Shown: piece after piece, positions 11,063 through 21,481 of the stretch
Layout: each line of letters begins with the position of its first letter
How positions within the stretch are numbered: position 1 is the stretch's first letter
DNA from: Dactylonectria macrodidyma
Taxonomy: Eukaryota; Ascomycota; Sordariomycetes; Hypocreales; Nectriaceae
NCBI GenBank assembly: GCA_020744425.1
Contig: JAGMUV010000008.1
Location: forward strand, 868,001-932,000
Direction: 5' to 3'
DNA length: 64,000 bases
Made by a program: the position numbers and the translations under genes
The notes under the pieces: generated by a model
Told to the model about the DNA's origin: nothing
Databases searched by the model: none
What the model saw: the letters and a program-made list of their open reading frames with translations, nothing else

Positions 11063-13686
11063 CTAGAAGGGTGGGGGATGCTCGTTGGTTTCTTTTGGCG
11101 TCCAGTTCGTCTCAAAGAGCTGACTTATGAACCAGTACTCATCTTCATACTGATCAGTTTGGTTGGCTGCTTTTAGTAGATTGGCTAAACGCAGCCTGTC
11201 AGTGCGAGAATATGCCAAAGTAGATCAGTCTACTCACACTTCTGTTGGACGTGCCGTGCGTATTCCTGAACAAACTCGAGCTGGTTCTGATCGAGCTGTG
11301 CCATCCGTCGGTTTTGTCTCGCATCCCAATCAAAATTACTTTCGAATGGAAAGTTTCCTTTGCATACGTAGTGAAAATGTGCAAGCAAAGGTTTGGATCC
11401 CGAAAGAGCACCACGAACAAGATTCATGTCAACATATCGAACCTTGCGTAGGAGCAAGTCAGCGGTAGAATAAGAATGGTAGCCCCATCTCTGCATACCT
11501 GATATCTCCTCTTGCGAGCAAATTGCACTTCATGAGCTATGATTAGTTCGTAATTGTGCAAGAGAATGAAGGTGGCCAGGAAGATGGTGAACTAGTTGTG
11601 GGCCTTGTTGGCTAGGATCAAATTTTCCAGCGCCTTCAAAACCTTTTGCCGCAGGGGCGGCAGAAGCCTATGCATCACGATCGAAGCAAACTGGTAGTCG
11701 ATAAATGGCGGTGGTGAAACCCACCAAGCAGGGCGGAGGGGATTTCCAAGTCGCTCTGCACCCAAGGTGTCGGTGCCGGAACACCTCCAGCCACCTTCGA
11801 TCAATCGGCATGCCGTCCACAGTCGGAGAACGTCCCGGATGAAATGATTCTATTCCATGTCAGCGTGGGGAACTCCCGCACGACTTCCGGTTTCCAACGA
11901 GCGGCCGACTCACCGGCTCTGTTGCGGAGGCCAGAGCCCCCGCAATCTGAAAAACATTCCATGATATGGCGCTATTCTTGTTCACCACGGCATGTACATA
12001 GCGCTCTATGCTCTCTTCGATGAAAACATTCAACGATTCGAGCCCCGTCTCAGCGTCGATCAGGGCCCAGGGCACGGCAAACATGTTCCTGCCTTTGCCC
12101 CCAATTCCCTTCGAATCGGTAGCAGGCTCCTCATCTGGTTCAAACTGGCGTACTTTGAAACGAAGAATGGTACCCCGGTCTTGGATCATTTCAAACACTT
12201 TGATCTCGTCCCGGGCCCATACTCTCGAGACATGGAAGTTTCCATACCTGGGCCCTACGTTGGGAAATCGACCCTCGTAGGCAGAGTTTGAGGCGGTTCG
12301 GAAGAGTATACTATCCACGATCTTGTAGCGGAGACATGGAAGTCGGAAGACGTTGAAGGTAGTTTTTTGGCATGTTAAGCATGGTCCCTTTGGGTTTTCC
12401 GGATCAGGGAGACACTGTGTAAAAAGAATTAGTCCTGTCAGCTAGTAGAGAATGGGAACTGTACCCTTATGCGATTCATTCGACACCGGATGCAACCACG
12501 AATACTCCTAGTAAGTGCCGTCTGACGTCGGTCATCTAGTTGGTACCGCCCTTGCTTGGCCTGCGGTTTTCGAACTCTACTAGGCCCGGGTTGGCTGGCT
12601 GTGCTGGGATCTTGACGGGTAGGTAGTGGAAAGGGATGGTTTGGCCTGGGGCCGACATTGTTTTGCAGCGGCACCATATCAGGATGCTGGTCTGCCAGTG
12701 GAGTCATTGGAAATAGATCCAGCCATTGCATATCTGGAAGTCCGGGATATTGAGACATCGAATCCAGAATATTGTCAAAATTTATTGGGTCGTCACAGGC
12801 AAAGTCGAACCGCTGATCCATAGCATCTCCAAGAAGACTAGAAGAACTAGCTCCTGCTTCTTCGCCGGTGGCAAAATCGCCTGACTGGTGAAACGGTGCA
12901 TCCAGCAAGACATGATCCGACCGGAGCCCAGTGGAGTTTATTATAGCACTTGGGCCAGATTCATGTTCATTGGTACCCTGAAAGGATAAAATGCTAGAGC
13001 TCAAGACCTGGAAGGCAGTCGTTGGAGACAGGCCCACTCCATAGCCAGGCACGGCATTCGCGCTAGGGCACGCAGCCGTTGCTGCCCGGACATGATTTGT
13101 GACATTAGCTGCTGGAGAGTCGATAGGCTGCGAGGTTGAGGTTGTCACTGGTCCGTTGCTTGCTGAGAAATACGCAGTTTGCTGATGTTGGTCGAGACGG
13201 TGGCCTTGGATTTGCAGATCCAAGGGATCCACAAATGGGTTCAAGTTGGTGAGTGGTGGAGATTTTGGGCCAGGGAAAAGGAGTATTTTCTTAGAGCGGG
13301 CGGTCAATGGAGATAAGTGTAGGGCTTTCTGAACGCGCCTGTTATTGATTGCCCGAGTGGCTCGAATCTCGTGAGAGACGAGGAGAGTTGTTTAAAGCTC
13401 GGGGAGGGGCATGGATTTAATAGTTATCCGCATCCGCGTTTCTCAAGTGCACTACGTGACCGTGTCCGGCGGTTGGCGCAGTCAGCTGGTTAGGTGTGGC
13501 AGACTCCGTAGTATCTAAGCCTATTGTCGCCAAAGGATTGGGCGCAGTGGTGTTATGGGAGGCGGCTGCAGCGGTGGGAAGCGAGCTCAGGGCTGCGGGT
13601 ATCTGGCTTACTGGCACGCGTAGGATCTTGGCAGCCTTCTGGAGTGTTTCGAGGTCATCATTTGTGAAGCTGTGTGCGGCGGACAT
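11063..13686 (-). CDS. Zn2Cys6 transcription factor interrupted by one in-frame TAG
   Basis: Proposed exons are 13686-13456, 12465-13328 (read 13328 to 12465), 12414-11914, 11849-11499, 11442-11238 and 11184-11063, together 757 codons. The Zn2Cys6 cluster lies mid-protein (about 354-392), is split by intron 2, and has the spacing C-x2-C-x6-C-x10-C-x2-C-x11-C with the family-like core C-L-P-D-P-E-N-P. The C-terminal part, including HNYELIIAHEVQFAR and EDEYWFISQLFETNW, is well formed and in frame. Codon 618 (11592-11594) is TAG where Trp would fit, so translation would stop at 617 residues with the DNA-binding part kept. No intron can remove the stop. The first intron (GTAGTG donor, 127 bp) is the least certain join; exon 1 could belong to another transcript. 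Targets are unknown. Confidence 0.7.
11592..11594 (-). other. In-frame TAG in the Zn2Cys6 gene
   Basis: The frame reads K-A-H-N-stop-F-T-I-F-L-A and continues open for 93 bases to a proper splice donor. TGG to TAG on this strand equals CCA to CTA on the plus strand, a CpA-to-TpA transition. Confidence 0.75.
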
Positions 13687-14248
13687 GGTGGCAAAGGCCT
13701 CTCTCTGCGTGCCCAGAGGCAGTTGTGAGAGGCTAGCAATACCTGGAGACGTGGCATGGTTATATACCTAGGTATCTTGCCAAATAGCTTCTTAGGCGGA
13801 CGTCGAGGATGGTGGGGGGTGGGACAACGAGGCAACGAAGCAATGAAGTAATGAGCTGACGTGTAATGACTGGTCAGAACTGTACGGATACGTGTATACC
13901 TACTTTGTTGGAACTTACTATGTATTACATCGGTCTAGGTCTAAACCGCTTTATTATACACTAGGCGTAACCGATGAGCAGACCGATGAGTAGGGGCGAC
14001 CAATGAGCAGGCAGATGCGGGGCGGGGCAGGCTGGCGCTCAAAATCGACTGCCTCTCTGCTTTCTCTCCTGAACGTCTCGGTAGCATATATCTCACAAAC
14101 TGCTCTAAGGCTCTGCTAGCAACTTTTCCAATTGACTCGTCTTTCCAGCCTGGATCCAGTGCATCCTAACATGCGCGCTACCCTTCTTGCACTATACTCC
14201 TTCAGCAGTCGTTTCCTATGGCCCGAAACTAGCAACCATCGACAGAAA
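13687..14248. other. Divergent promoter stretch between regulator and Nudix pseudogene
   Basis: The two flanking genes point away from each other, so both promoters should lie here. A small repeat of the word ccgatgag with variants (13970-14010) is visible. No gene was found. Confidence 0.45.
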
Positions 14249-15259
14249 ATGGTGGCAAATCAGCAGCAAAGCTTCTTGCCCGTCATTGCAAAAATTGACT
14301 CGTAAGAGCGTCTACATGTGTGTGTGTGTGCAATCAGATTCAGGCCCGCTGACTGCTTGGACAGATTTCCTTATTATCAGCGAGATCCCGCGGCGTACAA
14401 GAAGTTCATGAAAGACTACTACTATTTCGCGATCCAGGGATACGAGGCTCCGTTTGGCTACATCCACAGCTCCATCTTCAAGGATGCTACTTAGCCTGAC
14501 TGCTAGCTCATCGATCATGAGAGCCGCACTGTCACCCTTACGGCAGCCGGAACCTTTGAAGAACGATCAAGACTTGTCAATAATACGCTTTGGCAAACAC
14601 ACAAGGCCGGAAAGCTTAACATGTTGAAGAAATAGACCAGCGAACAATGTGCCGTGCGCACAGCGGATGGGGAACATGTTCTGCACATGAGCATCATGGG
14701 GTCTGGGATGCTTGGGACAGTTGTTCCCGGCGTCCAGCTGATCGCATGGACCGAGACCGAGAACCACAGACGATACTGGCTTCAGCGGAGATCGGCCAGG
14801 AAGAACGTCCATCCGGGAAAGCTTGATGTGACTGCGGGAGGGAACTTCGCCGCAGGTGAACGCCCAATTGACGGCATTGTCAGGGAGGCCTTTGAGGAAG
14901 CTAGCATCCCTGAAGACTACACGCGCAACAACATTCGATCGTGTGGGACTATCAGCTACCACTTGGCGACCAACGGTGACGGCTCTCCAGGTTCACAGCC
15001 CCACGTCCAGTACGCATACGAGATGGAGCTTCCTAATGGTATGATTCCTAAGCCCTCTGATGGCGAGGTGGAGGAGTTCATCACCATGGATGAGCAAGAG
15101 ATTCGGGCTGCTCTCTTCCAAGACGACTTCAAGCCCATTGTGGGCGTCCTGTGGTTGGGTCATTTCTACGGGCATGGAATGATGACTGCTGAAAACGAAA
15201 AGAACTTCGAAGAGATTTGCTCTCGGCTGCACAGGAAGCACGACCTATTCAAGCTGTAG
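14249..15259 (+). pseudogene. DUF4743-Nudix hydrolase pseudogene (three in-frame TAGs)
   Basis: An ATG exon (14249-14301), a 42-bp intron containing a TG run, and a long exon (14344-15259) give 322 codons matching the architecture of the fungal/plant DUF4743-Nudix family, often annotated as thiamine-pyrophosphokinase-related. The N-terminal half has the DUF4743-like RFPYYQRDPAAYKKF segment. The Nudix box GGNFAAGERPIDGIVREAFEEASI is near residues 210-233: its G-x5-E and RE-x2-EE metal-binding residues are kept and the final Gly is Ser. The frame is broken by TAG at 14492-14494, 14504-14506 and 14633-14635 (codons 68, 72, 115), where the context suggests Trp (T-x-PDC-x-LIDHESRTVT; MLKK-x-TSEQ). 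A shorter protein from a later ATG would lose DUF4743. The gene is probably dead, and recently so, because the rest is well preserved. Confidence 0.8.
14317..14330 (+). repeat. (TG)7 microsatellite inside the pseudogene intron
   Basis: Seven TG units lie between the donor at 14302 and the acceptor at 14343 of the Nudix pseudogene. Confidence 0.8.
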
Positions 15260-16534
15260 ATTGACTGTGTTATTTGGACGCATGGTACATGGTCCGAGGG
15301 ATCTTGTAGATAACCAATACACTTCTTTGCTAGTACTTGTCTACCGAATTCATTACCATGGCCAAACCATGTGCACAACGAGCATGGAAGTAACCCCCCG
15401 AGAGATGACAGCACGACAAGTGGATTGTGGACGTTGGGACATCAAGAGTTAATACGAGTATAACTTGATGACATTAATACTTGTGCGTATATAATGCGTT
15501 CCGGAAATAGAACAGTCAATTCATTCACTCTACCGCCCTTGTAAGATGGGTGAAAGTAGCTGCAACAGGCTGGCAGTTAATAAAACAACTTCTTCGAGAA
15601 CCTTGGCTGCTTGGACCACAAAAAAAAGACCCCCCAGGCCATACCGAATCCGCCAAAACTTCATAGCCCAAATCTAATTGAGTGACTGGGTTTGGTTTGC
15701 CGCACTTCAGTTCAGTTTCTCGTTCATAACCCCTCATCCAATAACGCATCTCTGCCCCGCAGAATACTTTTCCATTCTCTCATGATTGGTTGGCTCTTTC
15801 GTTATCTTCCACGTCGTCTTTTTCTGGTTGAGCACATGTGGACCACAGGTCGCTGTTGGTCGCCGCGCCTTTTTCCTTGTAGCGGAGACCCAGGTCGCCT
15901 ATGATACCAACATCAGATTGAACCTAACATGGAGAAGAGTCGTACTAACCATTGCAGGATATCAGTGATATGTATGAGTGAATGACAACAGGCTCCTGCT
16001 GCCCCGGTTTTCCATCTCGGTCTTTAACGGAAGCAGCTACAGAGTGGCCACCTTCAGTCGCCGAGGCTCTAGCTTCAGATGTGGGAGACATGTTCTCTTG
16101 GGAATGTTGATGGGGGGGGGGGCAATTCAAGACTTGATACCAGCGCTCTGGAACGATAGAAGACCATGTTGTTACTGCGCGTGAAAGGTGAAGCTATTTG
16201 ACGGCGAGGGGGCATTCTTACTTATAGGACGTTCTTTTTACAGAGAATATTACGAAACACAGCCAGAATTCACTCTTCATCGGTAGCTCTTCATCGGTAG
16301 CTCTTCATTAGTAGCCTTCATCGGTAGCCATTGAATGGCAGCCACTCATCGGTAGCATTTGAATGGCAGCTACTCATCGGTAGTCCTTCATCAACTGCAG
16401 GGGGGACTCTTAATTAGCATTAGGACTCGCGAGAATTGCCTAGGTGAAGAATAAAAGGGCGATCATTACAATTCTATAAACGCCTACTACACTCCATGTC
16501 ATTATCTCAAGGACATCTTCGCTCAGACGGGAGA
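15260..16534. other. Non-coding stretch between convergent genes
   Basis: This is the 3' flank of the Nudix pseudogene and of the HET gene, which point at each other. It holds the 14-bp tandem repeat described separately, a G9 run near 16.12 kb and AT-rich 3' ends. No coding signal was seen. Confidence 0.45.
16274..16397 (+). repeat. Degenerate 14-bp tandem repeat
   Basis: About nine copies of a 13-15 bp unit, consensus tcttcatcggtagc, lie in tandem. The first two are identical. Later ones alternate between a catcggtagc form and a gaatggcagc form, giving a two-type higher-order pattern. The repeat sits about 140 bp beyond the stop codon of the HET gene. Confidence 0.85.
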
Positions 16535-18986
16535 TCACACCAAATCAAATGTCTCCCTTGCGGTCGCATTTTTCGCAACCTCCTCCAAAACTTGTCCGTT
16601 CATATGCCCTTGTAGTAGACATTCTCCAACAAACTCGAATTGTTTTCCTTGAATTCCACCATCAGTGCTGTTGCTTGTGTCAGAGTTCCTCTTTTCCCGC
16701 AGCAAGTAGAGAACTGATCCACCATACAGCATGCAGACAATATCGCCAGGCCTCGCATTATGGGGACACAAGCCATTTCGTGTTGTGCCAGAGACATCAG
16801 CAGTAAACAAGCACTGACTCAGGCATTGAAAGTGATTTGCCTCGTCATCGAATCCCTGCAAGTGAGACATGAGATGCCTAGATAGGAACTGCTGCACCGT
16901 CCGGTTGAACATGGAGCCCTTGAGCAGACGCTCATCTTGTGACAGCGACCATCGATGGCCTGCCGGGTCGAAAAGCTGCATAAAGGCATCTTCTAGCTCG
17001 TCTAGGCGCCCAGAGGCTTCCCTATCGAGAAAAGGAAACGGAGATATTTCCGAGATTGTGCAAATGCGATGGCCGGCTAGTCTTAGTACTTCTGGGTGAA
17101 GGGCAGCTTCATCTGAAGAAATCAATGCTAAATCGGGGACTGTGTCCCCGCTCGCCTGGTACGGCGAGTGCAAGGAGAGGCCTAGAGTAGCACCTATGGA
17201 GTGTTCGTTTCCTGCGTGCCAAAAACACCAAGTGGGATATCCCAGAGTTACTAGGTCCTTTGGGTGGCCGTAGTACATTTGTTGCCAGCCGCGGTGCTTG
17301 AGCGTGTGAACTGTCGAAAGGATCCTCAACGACTTATGTTCGCAGATCCACCACCGGACGAAGTCGGTAAAGACCTTTTCCGTCGGCTTTGAGTAATCGG
17401 GGCGAATTTGATCTGGAAGGTCGGCAATGTTGTGTGTCTCGACTCCGAATTGTAGCAAGGCGAATATCTTGTCTCGTGGATCTGACGCTTTCAAGCCATG
17501 GGACTTGATGAGAACGTCGAGGATTTCTTCCTGGCCAACTTGGTCTCTGTCGTGTGGCCGCTGGTCGTTCTCAAAAGGCCATAGCACCCTGAAAAAGATG
17601 GATGGAACAATGGCGTCCCCGGTCGTAAAGTGAGGGACCCTTCCGCTTTGAACATAAGATGTAATAAACTTCTCCAAGCTGAATTGGCGTAGGAGGATGG
17701 AGAAGGTGCCCCATGACACTGTATCGAATCCGCAGTGGACAGATGCCGCTTTAGCGTTCCAGATCTCTTGGATGACCCAGGTTCGCCGGAACCAGTCGAA
17801 GTTGCACTGAGACCATAGAGGAATAAAGGCAACACGATCCGAAACTTCGGCAGAAACTGCGTCTGACTCGAGCGTTTCCATTTGTTCTGCAGTGAACGTC
17901 GTTGAAGACGCCAGCTGATTTCTAATGCGGTCCTGGAGAGCTTTGAACATAGCAAACGCTTTATGGGTTGACTCGGTGCTCGTTCCCAGCCAAACCAGCA
18001 CAGAATCTGCTTGGGAGTAGATGGTGCGCATCAAGGCAACCTGTTGAGATCGTTCCTCCACGCCGCTCTGATCGATACAGATGGCATCGGCCCAAATCTT
18101 GCGCGGCGGGCCGATTTGTGGTCGCAAGTGTTTGAGAGCATCGTGCAGACTTTCGCCAACGGGCATGTCAAAAATCATGCCGCCATCTTCATCGCCCCGC
18201 TGTAACTGGATTCTTGCCTCGCTACGGGATTCACCCCAGCAGTACGACAAGGCTTCATAGTTCTCGTGACCGGACTCATCAAGGGACACGGTCGTGAGAC
18301 TGCAAGCTAGAGGCTCTTCAAACCCGCCTGGATGTATTGCGAGAAGACGAGTTTGTTGTCGAGAAATGTCAAGTGGCTCATAGATGGAAGATTTGGCTGC
18401 TGTTGCTGAAGTTGAAGGCATTCCTAGTGCGGTTGAACTTGTCTTGCTCTCACTGTCGCCCTCAGCCCTGATCTCAATTTCATAGACGAAGTTGACCCAT
18501 CCCTGGAAAACAGCAACAGGGACGATGGAGATGGTATCGCCTGCTTTGATGCCTTCTACAAAACGCTGCTGAACGTCATCGCCCGACGCCAAGTCCCAAA
18601 CATTTTCGTGTCTGCGAGGCTGTCGTAATGCGTGAACATTGACCTGAAAGCTCCTCCGGCCTACTTCACCGGTCCGTTCATGTTCGGAGGATGTCTTGAC
18701 GAGAATCTCGAAGAAGGTGAAGCAGCCGTTGTAAGTCCCTGCATTATGAGGCTGGTCGCTCCAGCCTAAACGTTGGTTCAGAGACATATTGCAACACAAC
18801 AAGGTCATGGCGCTGGGAATACTGACCCTGATCATGAGATATTGTGGTGACTACCACGCGCCGAACTAATTTTGAGTTGTCCGGTATGCGAAGTTCCACG
18901 AATGGTTGCCTGGGACAGCATTCGCCTACTTCCGTGCGAGCTGACCGTGTTATGGCGATAGACCATGTCGAGTTCGGTTGGTCCAT
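16535..18986 (-). CDS. HET-domain (heterokaryon incompatibility) protein with N-terminal SHDQGW domain
   Basis: Two exons (18986-18827 and 18765-16535) joined over a 61-bp intron (GTCAGT donor, TTTAG acceptor) give 796 residues. The join rebuilds SHDQGWSDQPHNAGTYNG, a motif that recurs in ascomycete regulatory proteins, so residues about 25-155 probably form a separate beta-rich module. The HET domain covers about 220-390: YEALSYCWGE, then KIWADAICIDQSG and a segment ending in VLVWLG. HET domains are the death-inducing parts of fungal vegetative-incompatibility proteins. The remaining ~400 residues have no recognised domain but resemble the long C-terminal part of many HET proteins. The first ATG after the upstream open frame is at 18986. 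Family assignment is firm; partner and trigger are unknown. Confidence 0.9.
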
Positions 18987-19479
18987 TGCGCAGTAGAGTT
19001 GCAATGGGCTCTTTAGTGCTTCTGCTAGCTTGATGAGGCTTTTTAAGGCACAATAGGTCAATGTGAATAGCGTCTAGGATTGCGGTATTTGAAGGTGCAA
19101 ATGTCAGACCCCGCTTGCAGCCCATGTGAAATGTCAGAATGTTGCCGCGTGTCAAATCTTACATAATCCATGGGTCTCTCACACTGCTTACTATTTCTTA
19201 CTGTGTCGAAGAGAAGGCTAAGGTAATAATTAGTCTGCCATTATGATCTTCGACGAGTTGCAATGGCTCAATTTTGCTATCTCGTATTCTAGTACACTGT
19301 GTAGGCTGCTAGCCCGACATTTCTGTGGATCATCCATGTGTTCAAGCGCCGTCCATTTTATGTCAGAAGATTAGCCTGAACCAGCAAGGCTTTCCAATGT
19401 CACTCGGATCACAAAGACATGATGTATAATTGAACGAGGCAACCATAACACACCATTCCACTAACCGCCATGAAGCCGT
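18987..19479. other. Stretch between HET gene and GPI-protein gene
   Basis: This is the HET gene promoter together with the 3' flank of the GPI-protein gene. No other feature is seen. Confidence 0.4.
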
Positions 19480-20109
19480 TTAAACTTGTATCATCAACAC
19501 TAGCACGGCACCTACAGCGGCCGCAATGGAAACGGCCATTTTTCCAGCATCGCTGCCAGCCGATTCCGTAGACGACGATGCGCTACCAGTAGACGTCGAT
19601 GCAGAAATCCCAGTCGTGGCTGATTTGGTTGCCTGTACCTCGATGTCTGTGACTATGGTCGTGGCTGCAGGTAGGTATGAAGTGGATGAGAAGGAGCATT
19701 GTGACATGATTTTGTCGACATCTTATGTTTCGATGTTAGCAACGTACATCTCGTCACAATACAAATTACAATCCTGGAAGCTTGTACCTTCTGAGTGCTG
19801 GCTGTTCTGAGCCATGCAACTGGCGCAGAGTGCCATTACGGCAGCAACGTCAAAGCTCGTGTTGCTGCAAATGCAGTTGGCTTCGATGGCCTCCTCATCA
19901 GACTCGTCATATTCTCGAAGGCGCAGCTTCCTTCTTTTATCGTTGTCGCTGTCCTCTTCATTGGGGTCGATATCGCAAATATTGGTAAGATCGACAATCG
20001 GCTGGCAGATTGTGCTGCATGCCGATGGTACGTCGTCTGCGCGAAGCTCTTCTGCCATGAAGGCAGGAATGACCACAGTTAATGCAGCAAGATAAACGAT
20101 GAGATACAT
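19480..20109 (-). CDS. Small Cys-rich secreted protein, probably GPI-anchored
   Basis: Exons 20109-19770 and 19721-19480, joined over a 48-bp intron with a gctaac branch point, give 193 residues. A signal peptide (about 1-18) precedes a domain of eight or more cysteines (C-x3-C, C-x-C, C-x2-C patterns between 31 and about 125). A highly charged insert with acidic runs and a KRRKLRLR stretch lies near 60-75. The second exon adds a Ser/Thr-rich stalk and a hydrophobic C-terminus (MAVSIAAAVGAVLVLMIQV), the usual layout of a GPI-anchored wall or membrane protein. The splice rebuilds a continuous segment ending MSQCSFSSTSY, typical of these proteins. The function is unknown. Confidence 0.8.
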
Positions 20110-21481
20110 ATCGATAGATGAGTTTAATTAAGTGGGAGCAAGGTTAAATTGTTCATGGATTTGAATTGGATTCGATTGTGATGCCCTTAGTCGAGATGGC
20201 GAAGTCTTTTAGTAGTCTTAGCAACAAGAACATTTAGCACGGCCAATTGTAGGAAACCAGAATGGTATTACGCACCAATGAATGATGTTCTAGTCTGTCA
20301 GTGATGTTTGAGCTATTTCCGAACTTGAAACTGATTCAGTATCTAAAAATACCACAACCAACCCGTGCGCGTATTACCCCTGATGTGATAGACGCTAGAC
20401 CAACATCCTTTGAGACATGACACGGTCACCTCGGTTTATTCTGGGTCCCCTGGCGTTTGGGGTAGTGGATTCCCTTTACTCACTGAGTCGTGAGGGTGAT
20501 AACTTTTTTTTAAACCTCTCCTCGGTTACGTTTCTGAGCGAGGTACCGGATCGATTGTGGTCAAACTCACCGACAGCCTAGTGAAAAATATGAGGGGGCT
20601 ACATGGTCGCCACACTATCGCTAAGCACCGCGAAACATCCGAGTTGTCAAACAAACGCTAAGCACCGTCCCTGATTTGCAACATGGTGAACAAGTCTCTA
20701 CCCAATCAGAGCATCTCGGAAATGCTTGCAACATAGTATCCGTGGAGGAAATACCAGCCGTCTTGCATGGTGCAACAAGAGACCAAACTGAATCGCGAAA
20801 TCCAATGAAAGGTAATAAAAATAGAGCTAAGGTTACAGTTAAGGGTTGGGGGTGGCTGAAACACGAATGGGGCAAATGTCAAAGCGACAATGCCATTTTG
20901 CTGTGCTAGTTTTCGGCGTCCCAAATATCTTTGTCGATGTAAAATAACCAACTTTGTGCCGCGCAGAAAGCCATATCGGTGTGCTGGAAGGATATAGTCG
21001 GATCAAATTAACTGTGCCTAAGGAGAAAGGGTACTTATCACACAATCACTACCGACTCCGCGGTGAACGAGTGTGGCAGAAATGTTAATCATAGTGCTAC
21101 CTAGCAAGTCACGATAGACTGATTCAACAATTACACAATGATTCAGATTTCCATCTTTTTGCAATGATATGGCGCGTGAGCATACCCATCGCCATGTCTA
21201 TGAATATCACTGATATCTCGCCTTGAATCACCAGTTATTCTCCTTACGCAGAGCAAATGTGTTCTCAAAGTGAGTCGAGGCTATTCCTTCGGGAATAATC
21301 CAGAGTTCATGTGATGGAACGAATCCTCGTAACTACAATGGTTGGGCTTTTTGGCAGTTTAAACTAGCCTCAAGGTCTCTCCACGACCATGCGCCATCCA
21401 ACACGTCCCAAGCACAATACAAAGCCGCTTCTCGATCTAATTTGACCAGACTCGCCTAGAGGTGCCTTTTCCGACGTTTTA
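20110..21481. other. Non-coding stretch
   Basis: This holds the promoter of the GPI-protein gene and the 5' flank of the decayed exchanger. Short overlapping open frames near 20.6-21.0 kb on both strands have no motif and no splice logic. Nothing else is seen. Confidence 0.4.
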
